Below are positions 45,605-53,657 of a stretch of 64,000 bases of DNA, one piece after another. Source of the DNA: CALMKX01 sp036274895 (GTDB taxonomy: Bacteria > Acidobacteriota > Thermoanaerobaculia > Multivoradales > SZUA-115); the NCBI GenBank assembly GCA_036274895.1, contig DASUEU010000037.1, positions 62,001-126,000 of the forward strand. Direction: 5' to 3'. Position 1 is the stretch's first letter, and each line of letters opens with the position of its first letter. The notes below the pieces were generated by a model. The model saw only the letters and a program-made list of their open reading frames with translations, ran no database searches and was not told the DNA's origin. Made by a program: the position numbers and the translations under genes.

Positions 45605-46018
45605 CTAAGGGGAGCCGCCGTCCCGCCGGGGCAGAACCCGCCAGCTCACCACCCGCGGCGGCCCGGCGGTCAGGTCCACTTCCGCCCTCACCGAACGCAC
45701 ACGGCCGCGCCAGCTGGCATGGGCACGGATCTCCAGCCGCTCGGAGCCGAGCCATTCGAGCTCGGAGCGAATCGTGCCGCCGCCGAAGTCCCGCTCGGCG
45801 AGGCCCGGGAAGGACCGGCCGGCGGCGAGGCGGGCGAGGCTCTCGGCGAGGGCGGCGTCGGTCAGGGCGGCGAGGGTGAGGGAGCCGACCTCGCGGCGGG
45901 CGGCCCGCTGCTCCTCGGTGACCAGCAGGGCCACCAGGGCCAACGCGGTCGAAAGGAGGAGCAGGGCGAAGAGGGCCACGAGCAGCACCTGGCCGCGCTC
46001 TCGCCGGTCGAGGCTCAC
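45605..46018 (-). CDS. PilX/GspK-like pseudopilin-associated protein
   Basis: A protein of 137 residues from a GTG whose GTGA overlaps the stop of the preceding prepilin gene; a second GTG at 46021 is adjacent. After a short basic N-terminus (SLDRRERGQ) there is a single hydrophobic helix (VLLVALFALLLLSTALALVA) and a soluble domain, the plan of PilX/GspK-type minor components of type IV pili or type II secretion. No Glu5 or typical GFTLLE motif is present, so peptidase cleavage is uncertain. Last gene of a coupled three-gene set. Confidence 0.65.
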   Translation of the reverse strand: MSLDRRERGQVLLVALFALLLLSTALALVALLVTEEQRAARREVGSLTLAALTDAALAESLARLAAGRSFPGLAERDFGGGTIRSELEWLGSERLEIRAHASWRGRVRSVRAEVDLTAGPPRVVSWRVLPRRDGGSP

Positions 46019-46536
46019 CACGAGCCGACCCTCCCCCCACCCCGCAAGGCCACGACCAGGCTCTCGGTGGCAACCGCCGTGCGCGCGGCCGTCCGGCGCG
46101 GGCGGGGGTCCGGGGCTCGCGCGAAGCGTACCTCCACGCGGACCAGTCCCGGGACCGGCTCGAACCACTGCCAGAGCACCAGTCTCTGAAGCCACACGGC
46201 CTCGGCCACGCGGTCGCCGTCGCGCCAGACCTCGCGCAGGAGCCGCTCGCCGTCCTGGCGCCAACAGACGACCTCCTCGTTGCCCGGCCTCGCGAGGCAG
46301 AGAGGATCCCCCTGCTCGCCCGCCGGGGTCACGAGCACAAAGGCCGCTCCTTGGAGATCCGTCCGCAGTCCTTCCGCGACGCGGCCGGTCAGGGGGTCGG
46401 TGAGCCGCCGGCCCGCGCCGGCGAACAGGGGCTGCGCATCGGCCAGGATGACGGCGGCGAGAGCCAGGCACACGGCGACGATCAGCACCGTGACGGCCGC
46501 CTCGAGCAGGGTGAAGCCGCGCTGGCACTCGCTCAT
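46015..46536 (-). CDS. Prepilin-type protein, PilW/GspJ-like
   Basis: A 173-residue protein with a class III signal: a basic leader MSECQRG then FTLLEAAVTVLIVAVCLALA (Phe1, Glu5 after cleavage), recognised by prepilin peptidase. The soluble domain has two Cys (PLCLARPGNEEVVCWRQDGE) that could form a disulfide. The size fits PilW or GspJ minor pilins. Its ATG overlaps the stop of the upstream PilV-like gene and its stop overlaps the following gene, so the three are co-translated. Confidence 0.82.
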   Translation of the reverse strand: MSECQRGFTLLEAAVTVLIVAVCLALAAVILADAQPLFAGAGRRLTDPLTGRVAEGLRTDLQGAAFVLVTPAGEQGDPLCLARPGNEEVVCWRQDGERLLREVWRDGDRVAEAVWLQRLVLWQWFEPVPGLVRVEVRFARAPDPRPRRTAARTAVATESLVVALRGGGRVGSW

Positions 46537-46934
46537 GGCAGGGCCCGCCAGAACCGGGTCTCGAGGCGCACCGACTCGGGGGTACCGCGCACCTCGTAGC
46601 GAGCCTGCGCCACCACGTGGTAGAGGCCCCGCACTTCGGTCGCCTCGACGGCGAGGCCGATCCGCAGTCGCCGGGCCGGGGCGCCGTCGCCTGCGGGAAG
46701 CTCCGTCTCGCCAGCCGGCAGCGGCCCGCTGCCCACGCGCAGGGTCTCGAGCGCCGCCTCCGCCGCCCGCACCGCCACCACCCGCGCTCTCGCCCGGTCG
46801 AGCGAGGCCGGTAGCCGGTAGATCAGCGCGAGGCCCAGGACCAGACCCAAGGCCAGCAGGGTGAGAGCGACCAGAGCCTCGAGCAGGCTGAAGCCAGCCT
46901 CACGGTGGTGCGCGACGGGACGACGGCGCGTCAT
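46533..46934 (-). CDS. Prepilin-type protein, PilV/GspI-like
   Basis: A 133-residue protein with prepilin signal HHREAG-FSLLEALVALTLLALGL (cleavage after Gly, Glu5 present), followed by a helix rich in Ala and Arg and a small beta domain. The motif FSLLEALVALTLLALGL is typical of PilV/GspI minor pilins. First gene of the coupled pilin-like set, 26 bp downstream of the PLP-enzyme gene on the same strand. The FimT-like and major pilin genes are not in the window. Confidence 0.82.
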   Translation of the reverse strand: MTRRRPVAHHREAGFSLLEALVALTLLALGLVLGLALIYRLPASLDRARARVVAVRAAEAALETLRVGSGPLPAGETELPAGDGAPARRLRIGLAVEATEVRGLYHVVAQARYEVRGTPESVRLETRFWRALP

Positions 46935-46960
46935 GGGCCCCTTTCGCCCGGCCAGATTCG

Positions 46961-48079
46961 TCAGGCGAGGGCCTGCACCAGATCCTCGATCAGGTCGTCG
47001 GGGTGCTCGAGGCCGACGGAAAGGCGCAGGAGGCCCTCGGGAGTACCGGTGCCGGGGGCCTCGACCGAGGCGCGGTGCTCGAGCAGGCTCTCGACCCCGC
47101 CCAGGCTGGTGGCGTTGGTGAACAGCCGCACCTTGGATGCCACGCCCAAGGCTCCCTCCCGGCCGCCCGCCACCAGCAAGGAGAGCATGCCGCCGCCGGC
47201 GCGCATCTGCCGCCGGGCCAGCTCGTGCCCCGGGTGGGAGGGCAGACCTGGGTAGAGCACCCTCTCGAGCCGCGGATGCCCTTCGAGAGCCTGCGCGATG
47301 GCCAGGGCGCTCGCCGATTGCTGGGCCATCCGGCAGCCCAGTGAGCGCAGCCCCCGCAGCACCAGCCAGGAGGAGAAGGGCGAGGCCACCGCTCCCAGCA
47401 CGCGGCGCACCCTCTTCACCCGCTCGAGCTCCTCATCCGCCCGGCGGAACACCAGCGCTCCCCCCACTACGTCGCTGTGGCCGCCCAGGTACTTGGTGGT
47501 CGAGTGGAGCACCACGTCCGCCGAGTGGGCCAGGGGGTTCTGGAGGGCCGGGGAGGCGAAGGTCGAGTCCACCACCAGCCGGGCCCCCGCCTCCTGCGCG
47601 ATCCCCGCCAGGGCCTCGAGGTCGATCACCTGGATCAGGGGGTTCGAGGGCGTCTCCGCCCACAAGGCACGGGTCTCGGGGCGGATCGCCCGGCGAACCG
47701 CTTCGAGGTCGGTGTGGTCGACCAGGGTCGCCGTCAGCCCCCAGCGCGGCAGGTGTTCTCGGGCCATGGTGCGGAAGTCGTAGTAGACGTCGCTCTGGAA
47801 GACCACGTGCGAGCCGGCCGGCAGGCTCTGAAGGAAGGCCGCGCCGGCCGCCAGGCCGGAGCTGAAGGCGAGTGCACCTGCGCCCCCTTCCACCGCCGCC
47901 AGGGCCTGCTCCAGCCGGTCCTGGGTGGGGTTGCCGTGCCGGCCGTAGAGGTAGCCGCCCGGCACCTCCCCGGCGGGACCGTGCTCGAAGGTGCTGGACA
48001 GGTGGATGGGGGGCGCGATCGCCCCGGTCTCGGCGTCGGGCTCGGCGGCGGCACGGACGAGGAGAGTCTCGAGCTTCAT
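46961..48079 (-). CDS. Cys/Met-metabolism PLP-dependent lyase or synthase
   Basis: A fold-type I PLP enzyme of 372 residues from the ATG at 48079, which has a GGAG site 8 bp upstream. Family motifs are SSTFEHGPAGEVPGGYLYGR, YGRHGNPTQDRLEQALAAVE, DSTFASPALQNPLAHSADVV and the PLP-Lys in HSTTKYLGGHSDVVGGAL. The family covers cystathionine gamma-synthase, gamma- and beta-lyases and methionine gamma-lyase; these cannot be separated from sequence here. It follows a FAD amino-acid oxidase gene by 23 bp, suggesting joint amino-acid breakdown. Confidence 0.88.
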   Translation of the reverse strand: MKLETLLVRAAAEPDAETGAIAPPIHLSSTFEHGPAGEVPGGYLYGRHGNPTQDRLEQALAAVEGGAGALAFSSGLAAGAAFLQSLPAGSHVVFQSDVYYDFRTMAREHLPRWGLTATLVDHTDLEAVRRAIRPETRALWAETPSNPLIQVIDLEALAGIAQEAGARLVVDSTFASPALQNPLAHSADVVLHSTTKYLGGHSDVVGGALVFRRADEELERVKRVRRVLGAVASPFSSWLVLRGLRSLGCRMAQQSASALAIAQALEGHPRLERVLYPGLPSHPGHELARRQMRAGGGMLSLLVAGGREGALGVASKVRLFTNATSLGGVESLLEHRASVEAPGTGTPEGLLRLSVGLEHPDDLIEDLVQALA

Positions 48080-48102
48080 GGCGTGGGCTCCGCTCGGATC
48101 GG

Positions 48103-49368
48103 TCAAAAACGCAAGGGATGGTAGGGCGTGGTGTCGATCGGCGGATCTTCACGGCAGATCATCGACGCCAGGATCTCACCGGTGGCCGTGGCCATGCTGA
48201 CGCCGAGCATGTTGTGGCCGGCCGCCAGGTAGACGTTGGCCAGGCCGGGCACGGGGCCCAGGAGCGGCAGGTCGTCCGGGGTCATCGGCCGCCAGCCGTA
48301 CCACTCCACCTTCTCCCCGGGGGCGTCGCAGTCCTTGAGGTACTGGCGGGCCCCTCGCCAGAGAGCGTCGAGGCGTACGCGGTTCAAGGTGGTGTCGTAG
48401 CCGGCGAACTCCATCGTGCTACCGACCCGGAAGCCGCTCGGCCAGGGCGTCACCGCCACCTTGACCCCCTCGAAGAGCAGGGGGTAGCGGGGCGATCCCG
48501 CGGGCCGGCCGGCGGTGACCGTGTAGCCCTTGCCGGGCTGGACGGGGACCGCGAGGCCCAGCTGGCGGGAGAAGCGGGGGGACCAGGCGCCGGTGGCGAC
48601 GATCACCGTCCGTGCCCGGACCTTCCCCTTGCTGGTCGTCAGCTCGACCTCACCGCCCTTCTCGCCCGAGAGGCCGTGCACCTCTGTGCCCTCCTCGACC
48701 TCGCCGCCGAGCTCGGCCACCAGGCGGGCGAGCTCGGCCACCAGCCGGTCCGGGCGCAGCATGGCGTCCGTCGGATAGAAGCGGGCCCCGGCGAGACCAT
48801 CGACCAGGGCCGGCTCCCACCGCGCCAGCTCGGCGCCGTCGATCTTCTCGCAGGGCACGCCCGCCTCGGCGATCAAGTCGTCCCAGGTGTCACCGGCCGC
48901 CATCTCCTCGGCCGTGCGGTAGACCATCAACAAGCCGCTCTCGTCCCACTCGCAGGCCAGCCGCTCGCGGCGGATCAGGTCGCCCAGGAGCTGCCGCGAG
49001 AGCCGGAGGATGCTCGCCTTGGCCGCCAGGCCCCGCTCTGCGGCCTTGCGGTGGCTGTGGCGGAAGAAGGAGAGGCCCCAGGCGAGGAAGTTTGGGTCGA
49101 GGCGGGGCTTGACGTAGAAGGGCGAGTCTCGTCGGAAGATCGAGGCAAGGGCCTTGGCGGTCATCCCGGGCTGGGCCAGGGGCGGCGCATGGCTGGGGGT
49201 GACCAGGCCGCAGTTGGCCCAGGAGCTGCCGCAACCGAGAGTCCCCTTCTCCAGGAGGCGCACCGAACGCCCGCGTTCCAGCAGGGACTCGGCGCAAGAA
49301 AGCCCGATTACCCCGCCCCCGATGATGGCCACGTCGACGGTGGCGGCCCTACCCCTCTCTTCGACCAC
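48103..49368 (-). CDS. FAD-dependent amino-acid/amine oxidoreductase (DadA/glycine-oxidase family)
   Basis: A DAO-family flavoprotein of 421 residues from the GTG at 49368, which has AAAGGAG about 10 bp upstream; the longer open frame overlaps the divergent gene. It has the FAD-binding VDVAIIGGGVIGLSCAESLL, then LLEKGTLGCGSSWANCGLVT, and the C-terminal GWRPMTPDDLPLLGPVPGLA with GHNMLGVSMATATGE. This matches D-amino-acid dehydrogenase DadA or related glycine/sarcosine oxidases. Substrate not determinable. Likely one operon with the PLP enzyme. Confidence 0.88.
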   Translation of the reverse strand: MVEERGRAATVDVAIIGGGVIGLSCAESLLERGRSVRLLEKGTLGCGSSWANCGLVTPSHAPPLAQPGMTAKALASIFRRDSPFYVKPRLDPNFLAWGLSFFRHSHRKAAERGLAAKASILRLSRQLLGDLIRRERLACEWDESGLLMVYRTAEEMAAGDTWDDLIAEAGVPCEKIDGAELARWEPALVDGLAGARFYPTDAMLRPDRLVAELARLVAELGGEVEEGTEVHGLSGEKGGEVELTTSKGKVRARTVIVATGAWSPRFSRQLGLAVPVQPGKGYTVTAGRPAGSPRYPLLFEGVKVAVTPWPSGFRVGSTMEFAGYDTTLNRVRLDALWRGARQYLKDCDAPGEKVEWYGWRPMTPDDLPLLGPVPGLANVYLAAGHNMLGVSMATATGEILASMICREDPPIDTTPYHPLRF

Positions 49369-49450
49369 GATGCCGAGGCTCCTTTCGGTTCTCACAGAGG
49401 AGCTTATCCTCTCCCTGATGTACCATCCGGACAAACCGAAAGGAAAAGGC

Positions 49451-49813
49451 ATGAGCCCTGTTTTCTACAAGCTCCTCCACCTCCTCGGCGTGATCCTGCT
49501 GTTCCTCTCCCTCGGCGGCTTCGCCCTCAAGGCGTTCGCGGGAGGCAGCGCTACCGAGGACGGCAAGAAGATTGCCGCCGCGACCCACGGCCTCGCCTTG
49601 CTGCTGCTCCTGGTGTCCGGCTTCGGCCTTCTGGCCAAGATGCAGCTGGGCTTCCCCACCTGGGCGTGGATCAAGACAGGGCTCTGGGTGATCCTCGGCG
49701 GCGTCGGCGTGGCCGTCCGGCGGATGCCCTGGTACGCCAAGCTCTGGTGGCTGCTCATCCCGGCCCTGGGCCTGTTGGCGGCCTACCTCGGCGTCGCCAA
49801 GCCGGCGTTCTGA
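49451..49813 (+). CDS. Small four-helix membrane protein (SirB-like)
   Basis: A protein of 120 residues from the ATG at 49451, directly after AGGAAAAGGC. Four hydrophobic helices are visible (FYKLLHLLGVILLFLSLGGF, ATHGLALLLLLVSGFGLLAK, WIKTGLWVILGGVGVAV, LWWLLIPALGLLAAYLGVA). The pattern YKLLHLLGVILLF with later conserved His resembles SirB-type small membrane proteins. Its function is unknown. It starts an operon with two SDR genes, 2 bp before the next. Confidence 0.75.
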   Translation: MSPVFYKLLHLLGVILLFLSLGGFALKAFAGGSATEDGKKIAAATHGLALLLLLVSGFGLLAKMQLGFPTWAWIKTGLWVILGGVGVAVRRMPWYAKLWWLLIPALGLLAAYLGVAKPAF

Positions 49814-49815
49814 CG

Positions 49816-50622
49816 ATGACCAACCCTCCCGGCTCGATGCCCTCCCTCGCCGGCCGCTCCGCCTTGGTGACGGGTGCGAGCGCCGGCCTCGGATTCGCGT
49901 CCGCCGCCGCCCTGGCCGGCCTGGGAGCGCGCGTGGCGATCGCCAGCCGCGGCGGCGAGAAGCTCGAACAGGCCCGCGAGCGGCTCGCCGCGGGCGGCGC
50001 CGAGGTGGCCGCCTTCGCCGCCGACGTGCGCGACCAAGCCGGGCTCGAGCGGCTGGTCGGGCAGGTCGGTGAGCGCTTCGGCGGCATCGACGTGCTGGTC
50101 GCCAACGGCGGCGGCCCTGCCGCCAAGCCCGCTCTCGAGCTCACCGAGGAGGACTGGGCCGCGGCCCTCCCCCTCGCCCTGCTCTTCGTGCCCCGCCTGT
50201 GCCGCCTGGTCCTGCCCGGCATGCGCGAGCGGCGCTGGGGGCGAATCGTCGCCATCAACTCCATCTCCGCCCGCCAGCCGATCCCGGGCCTCGCCCTGTC
50301 GAATGCCCTGCGGCCGGCCGTGCTCGGCTATCTCAAGACCCTGTCGCAAGAAGTGGCGGCCGAGGGGATCACGGTCAACGCCGTGCTGCCCGGCTACACC
50401 GCCACCGAGCGCCAGGACGAGCTCGCCGCCGACCGCGCCCGCCGCTCGGGCAAGAGCCGCGAGGAGGTCGTCTCCTTGTGGACGGCCCAGATCCCGGCGG
50501 GCCGACTAGCGGAGGCGTCCGAGATCGGTGCCGCGGTGGGATTTCTGTGCTCCGAAGCGGCTTCCTACGTCACCGGCCAGGCCCTGACCGTCGACGGCGG
50601 CTACGTCCGCGGCCTGTTCTAG
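49816..50622 (+). CDS. Atypical SDR, beta-ketoacyl-ACP-reductase-like
   Basis: A short-chain dehydrogenase/reductase-fold protein of 268 residues from the ATG at 49816. The nucleotide site ALVTGASAGLGFASAAALAG is normal, but the catalytic YxxxK is replaced: where YSAAK is expected there is GLALSNALRPAVLGYLK, with no Tyr. This matches the described BKR-like SDR subgroup that lacks the perfect catalytic tetrad. VDGGYVRG at the C-terminus is typical of FabG-like SDRs. The reaction is unknown and may not be oxidoreduction. It lies 13 bp before a second SDR. Confidence 0.85.
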   Translation: MTNPPGSMPSLAGRSALVTGASAGLGFASAAALAGLGARVAIASRGGEKLEQARERLAAGGAEVAAFAADVRDQAGLERLVGQVGERFGGIDVLVANGGGPAAKPALELTEEDWAAALPLALLFVPRLCRLVLPGMRERRWGRIVAINSISARQPIPGLALSNALRPAVLGYLKTLSQEVAAEGITVNAVLPGYTATERQDELAADRARRSGKSREEVVSLWTAQIPAGRLAEASEIGAAVGFLCSEAASYVTGQALTVDGGYVRGLF

Positions 50623-50634
50623 AGGATTTTGCGA

Positions 50635-51459
50635 ATGAAACCTCTCACCGGCAAGACCGTGTTCATCTCCGGCGCCTCCCGCGGCATCGGCCACGCCATC
50701 GGCCTGCGCTGCGCCGCCGACGGCGCCAACGTGGTGGTGGCCGCAAAGACCACCGAGCCTCATCCCAAGCTGCCGGGAACGATCTACACCGCGGCCGAAG
50801 ATATGGAGCGCGCCGGCGGCAGGGCTTTGGCCATCGCCATGGACATCCGCATGGAGGACCAGGTGACCGCGGCGATCGAGCGCACCGTCGCCACCTTCGG
50901 CGGGCTCGACATCCTGGTCAACAACGCCAGCGCCATCCACCTGACCGGCACGGTGGACACGCCCATGAAGCGCTTCGACCTGATGTTCAGCGTCAACGTG
51001 CGGGGCACCTTCGCCTGCTCCCAGGCGGCGATCCCTCACCTCGCCGGAGCGCTCAACCCGCACATCCTGAACCTCTCCCCACCCTTGAACCTCGAGCCCA
51101 GGTGGTTCGCGCCCCACTGCGCCTACACCATGTCGAAGTACGGCATGAGTCTCTGTGTGCTGGGGATGGCGGAAGAGCTCGCAGGCCAGGGCATCGCGGT
51201 CAACGCCCTCTGGCCGCAGACGACGATCGCCACGGCGGCCACGGCGATGATCGGCGGCGGCACGGAGTTCTTCAAGGGCTGCCGGCGACCCGAGATCATG
51301 GCCGATGCGGCTTATGCCATCCTCACCCGGAGCAGCCGCGCCTGCACCGGCAACTTCTTCATCGACGAGCAGGTGCTCGCAGAGGAAGGTGTCACCGACC
51401 TCGACCGCTACGCCGTCGAGCCCGGGCATGCGCTGTTCAAGGATTTCTTCGTCGACTAG
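50635..51459 (+). CDS. SDR-family oxidoreductase, HSDL2-like
   Basis: A 274-residue short-chain dehydrogenase. It has the cofactor loop VFISGASRGIGHAIGLRCAA with NNASAIHLTGTVDTPMKRFD, and the catalytic YTMSKYGMSLCVLGMAEEL with the expected Tyr and Lys. The N-terminal AAKTTEPHPKLPGTIYTAAE segment is the mark of the HSDL2/sterol-dehydrogenase-like subgroup. It likely acts on a hydroxyacyl or steroid-like substrate with NADP(H). Third gene of the 49451-51459 operon; a strong hairpin follows. Confidence 0.9.
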   Translation: MKPLTGKTVFISGASRGIGHAIGLRCAADGANVVVAAKTTEPHPKLPGTIYTAAEDMERAGGRALAIAMDIRMEDQVTAAIERTVATFGGLDILVNNASAIHLTGTVDTPMKRFDLMFSVNVRGTFACSQAAIPHLAGALNPHILNLSPPLNLEPRWFAPHCAYTMSKYGMSLCVLGMAEELAGQGIAVNALWPQTTIATAATAMIGGGTEFFKGCRRPEIMADAAYAILTRSSRACTGNFFIDEQVLAEEGVTDLDRYAVEPGHALFKDFFVD

Positions 51460-51522
51460 CGCGCGTCGCGCACACCGAGAGCGGCCGGCGCACCGGTTGA
51501 CCTCTGTGGGGGGACCTGCCCG

Positions 51523-51548
51523 GGTCGGGCCCCATCGGGGGCCCGACC
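51523..51548. terminator. Perfect 11-bp inverted repeat after SDR operon
   Basis: GGTCGGGCCCC (51523-51533) and GGGGCCCGACC (51538-51548) form a perfect stem with a 4-base loop, 63 bp past the SDR stop. No T-tract. Probably a terminator for the SDR operon, or for the convergent regulator gene ending at 51683. Confidence 0.5.
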
Positions 51549-51682
51549 GCGCCGTCCATCCAACCCGTCCCGCCCCTCTACGATCGGTTCTCTGGAAATG
51601 TAGGTGCTCGCCGCCCCGCCGGGGGTGACAGGGCGATGACGATTTCTCCTCCTGAGACCGCCACCGCCCCTCGCCGGTCGCT

Positions 51683-52138
51683 CTAGGAGTTGGTACGGCC
51701 GCCGCGGTCCTCCGGCCCGGACAGACCAGCGGGCCGGATCTCGGCCAGGATGTCCCGCACGGCACCTCGCACCCGTTCGAGCAGGAGAAGATCCTCGGTG
51801 GGTCTCGTCTTGAGGTTGAGGTTCGCGTTGCCGCTCTCGCCCAGCTGATCAGGATCGAAACACTCGGTCAGCACGGCGGATACCGCTGGGTCGGCGCGCG
51901 AAGAGAAAGCGAGTTGGAAGAACTTGTGAGGATCAACCCGAAGCACGTCGAGAGCGCGGAGCAGATCGATCAATTTCAAATCGACGCGCCGCTGGAAGAC
52001 GTGTGAAAGATAGCCGCGGCGGCGCTGGATCGCCTCGTCCACCTCGGTCTGCGTCGCACCCGCCGCCCGGATCGCTCCTTGAAGCAGTCGCAGCACTCGG
52101 CTGAGGCGCTCGTCAGTCGTTGCGGGTGGGCTCGACAT
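51683..52138 (-). CDS. Small HTH-like regulator
   Basis: A protein of 151 residues from the ATG at 52138. Residues about 12-75 form a compact helical region (SRVLRLLQGAIRAAGATQTE, VDEAIQRRRGYLSHVFQRRV, DLLRALDVLRVDPHKFFQLA) resembling an XRE-type HTH, with GYLSHVFQRR as the recognition helix. The C-terminal half is charged and unassigned. The open frame extends upstream to a TTG, but a strong promoter lies inside that extension, which favours the ATG. The promoter would leave a 5' leader of about 40 nt. Related in design to the XRE gene at 13510. Confidence 0.7.
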   Translation of the reverse strand: MSSPPATTDERLSRVLRLLQGAIRAAGATQTEVDEAIQRRRGYLSHVFQRRVDLKLIDLLRALDVLRVDPHKFFQLAFSSRADPAVSAVLTECFDPDQLGESGNANLNLKTRPTEDLLLLERVRGAVRDILAEIRPAGLSGPEDRGGRTNS

Positions 52139-52184
52139 GGGATGGTAACGAGGCCCTTCAGTGTGGGAGGGCGGTTGGCGCAGC

Positions 52185-52213
52185 ATCATAGGATCCCCAT
52201 CGATCATTTGCAA
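52185..52213 (-). promoter_or_regulatory. Promoter of the small HTH-like regulator
   Basis: On the minus strand TTGCAA (52213-52208), a 17-bp spacer and TATGAT (52190-52185). The predicted start is near 52178. The surrounding 52139-52459 stretch (321 bp) is less GC-rich than average and shows nothing else I can identify. Confidence 0.6.
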
Positions 52214-52459
52214 CAAGGAAAGTCTTGTACTTCTCAATGATTCGAGTTTAGCTCCGGTCTGTTCACAGATCTCCGCCGATGGTTTCGGCTCACCAGAGTC
52301 CTCTTCTTCTATCGACGGACACGGCGGCCGGTTTGCCACCCCCGAGCCCAAGAAAGTCGTCGCTTCGGCCGCTCGGAGGCGCAGCGATGCGAGCGCTCGA
52401 GCGGAAGCCCCGAGGGGACTCCTACTGTTAGGGACTCCGGCGGTCGCCCGCGCGGGACT

Positions 52460-53041
52460 CTAGGGATAGAGACGGAAGGAACGCCAGCCTTCAGCGGAAC
52501 GCTCGAAGACCGTTCGATCGTGCAGGCGGAAGACCCGTCCGACCCAGAACTCGAAACGATCCGGGACGACTCGGAAACCCGACCAATGCGGGGGGCGCGG
52601 CACCGGCCGGCCCAGGTACCGGGCCTCGACGGCAGCCGCCGCCGAGAGCAGCTCCGCGCGGCCGGCGAGGGGGCGGCTCTGCTTCGAGGCCCAGGCACCG
52701 ATCTGGCTGCCGTGGGGGCGCGAGGCGAAGTAGGCGTCTGCCTCGGCGTCGTCCACGGGCTCGGCACGGCCCTCGATGCGGACCTGCTGGCTGAGCTCAC
52801 GCCAGAAGAAGTTGAGGCAGACCTCGGGCCGGGCGCGGATCTCCTCGCCCTTGCGGCTCTCGAGGTTGGTGTAGAAGACGAAGCCCCGCTCGTCGAAGCC
52901 CTTGAGCAGCACGACTCGAGAGGACGGCTTCCCGGACGAGTCGACCGTCGCGAGGACCATGGCGTTGGGGTCGCTGATGCCGGTGGCCTCGGCTTCGGCC
53001 AGCACCCGGCCGAACCACGCGAAGGGATCCGTCTCGCTCAT
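52460..53041 (-). CDS. pdxH: Pyridoxamine 5'-phosphate oxidase
   Basis: A protein of 193 residues from the ATG at 53041. It is an FMN enzyme that oxidises pyridoxine or pyridoxamine phosphate to PLP. Motifs are PNAMVLATVDSSGKPSSRVV, LLKGFDERGFVFYTNLESRK, FASRPHGSQIGAWASKQSRP, and the C-terminal WSGFRVVPDRFEFWVG then DRTVFER, which are FMN- and substrate-contact regions. Full length for the family. It supplies PLP for enzymes such as the lyase at 46961. Confidence 0.95.
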   Translation of the reverse strand: MSETDPFAWFGRVLAEAEATGISDPNAMVLATVDSSGKPSSRVVLLKGFDERGFVFYTNLESRKGEEIRARPEVCLNFFWRELSQQVRIEGRAEPVDDAEADAYFASRPHGSQIGAWASKQSRPLAGRAELLSAAAAVEARYLGRPVPRPPHWSGFRVVPDRFEFWVGRVFRLHDRTVFERSAEGWRSFRLYP

Positions 53042-53136
53042 CGCCGAGGAGTATAGAGGCAGCGCCGGTGATTGACTCGCTCGCCGTGGTCGGCTAGAGT
53101 GCGGCAAAAATACGGCGTATATGGAGGAGCTTCGCG

Positions 53137-53625
53137 ATGGACGAGCACACGCCTTCCGAGATGTTCGACAACGCGTTCGACCCGAGCTATCTGGCCCGGC
53201 TCGAGTCTCTGGACGATCCGGCGAGCGCCGCCCCGGCGGAGCTGGCCGGCCCCTGGGAGGTCGTCGCCCTGGGCCAAGCTGAGTTCGGGGTCTTCCGCGG
53301 CTGGGAGAGTCCGGAATCTGGCGATCTGCCGCACTGCATCTTCGACGATCCCCACCTCGCCCGGCTGGCCGCGGCCATGCTGCCCGCCCTGTCCCGCGAG
53401 CCGGCCTTCCGCCTCCGCGCTGACCCGACCCTCGAGGGCTATCCGGTCGAGCGCCATGGCGAGGTCTGCGGCCGCACCCGAATCTGGGACCACGACCTCA
53501 TGCAGGCCCTGTCCCTGGCGCACGAGCTGGCCCAACAGCCCGAGGCCCTGGCCAAGCTGCTCGAAGCGGCCGGGCCCACGGCGCTCGAACTGGTGGGCAA
53601 GCGCCTGGCGCGGGGAATCAAGTAG
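53137..53625 (+). CDS. Hypothetical protein
   Basis: A 162-residue acidic protein with no signal peptide or membrane helix and no family I recognise. A strong ribosome site (GGAGGAG) precedes the ATG, and codon use matches its neighbours. Recognisable features are an acidic N-terminus (DEHTPSEMFDNAFDPSYLAR) and a C-terminal helical Leu/Ala/Glu segment (ALSLAHELAQQPEALAKLLE). It lies divergent from pdxH and convergent with the TauE-type gene. Confidence 0.65.
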   Translation: MDEHTPSEMFDNAFDPSYLARLESLDDPASAAPAELAGPWEVVALGQAEFGVFRGWESPESGDLPHCIFDDPHLARLAAAMLPALSREPAFRLRADPTLEGYPVERHGEVCGRTRIWDHDLMQALSLAHELAQQPEALAKLLEAAGPTALELVGKRLARGIK

Positions 53626-53657
53626 GGGAGCACGGCCGTGCGCCCTCCCCGCGCCGC

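Noticed and set aside
47872..49815. Plus-strand 650-codon extension before the SDR at 49816
   Set aside because: Antisense of the PLP and FAD enzyme genes, Arg/Pro/Gly-rich, no motif.
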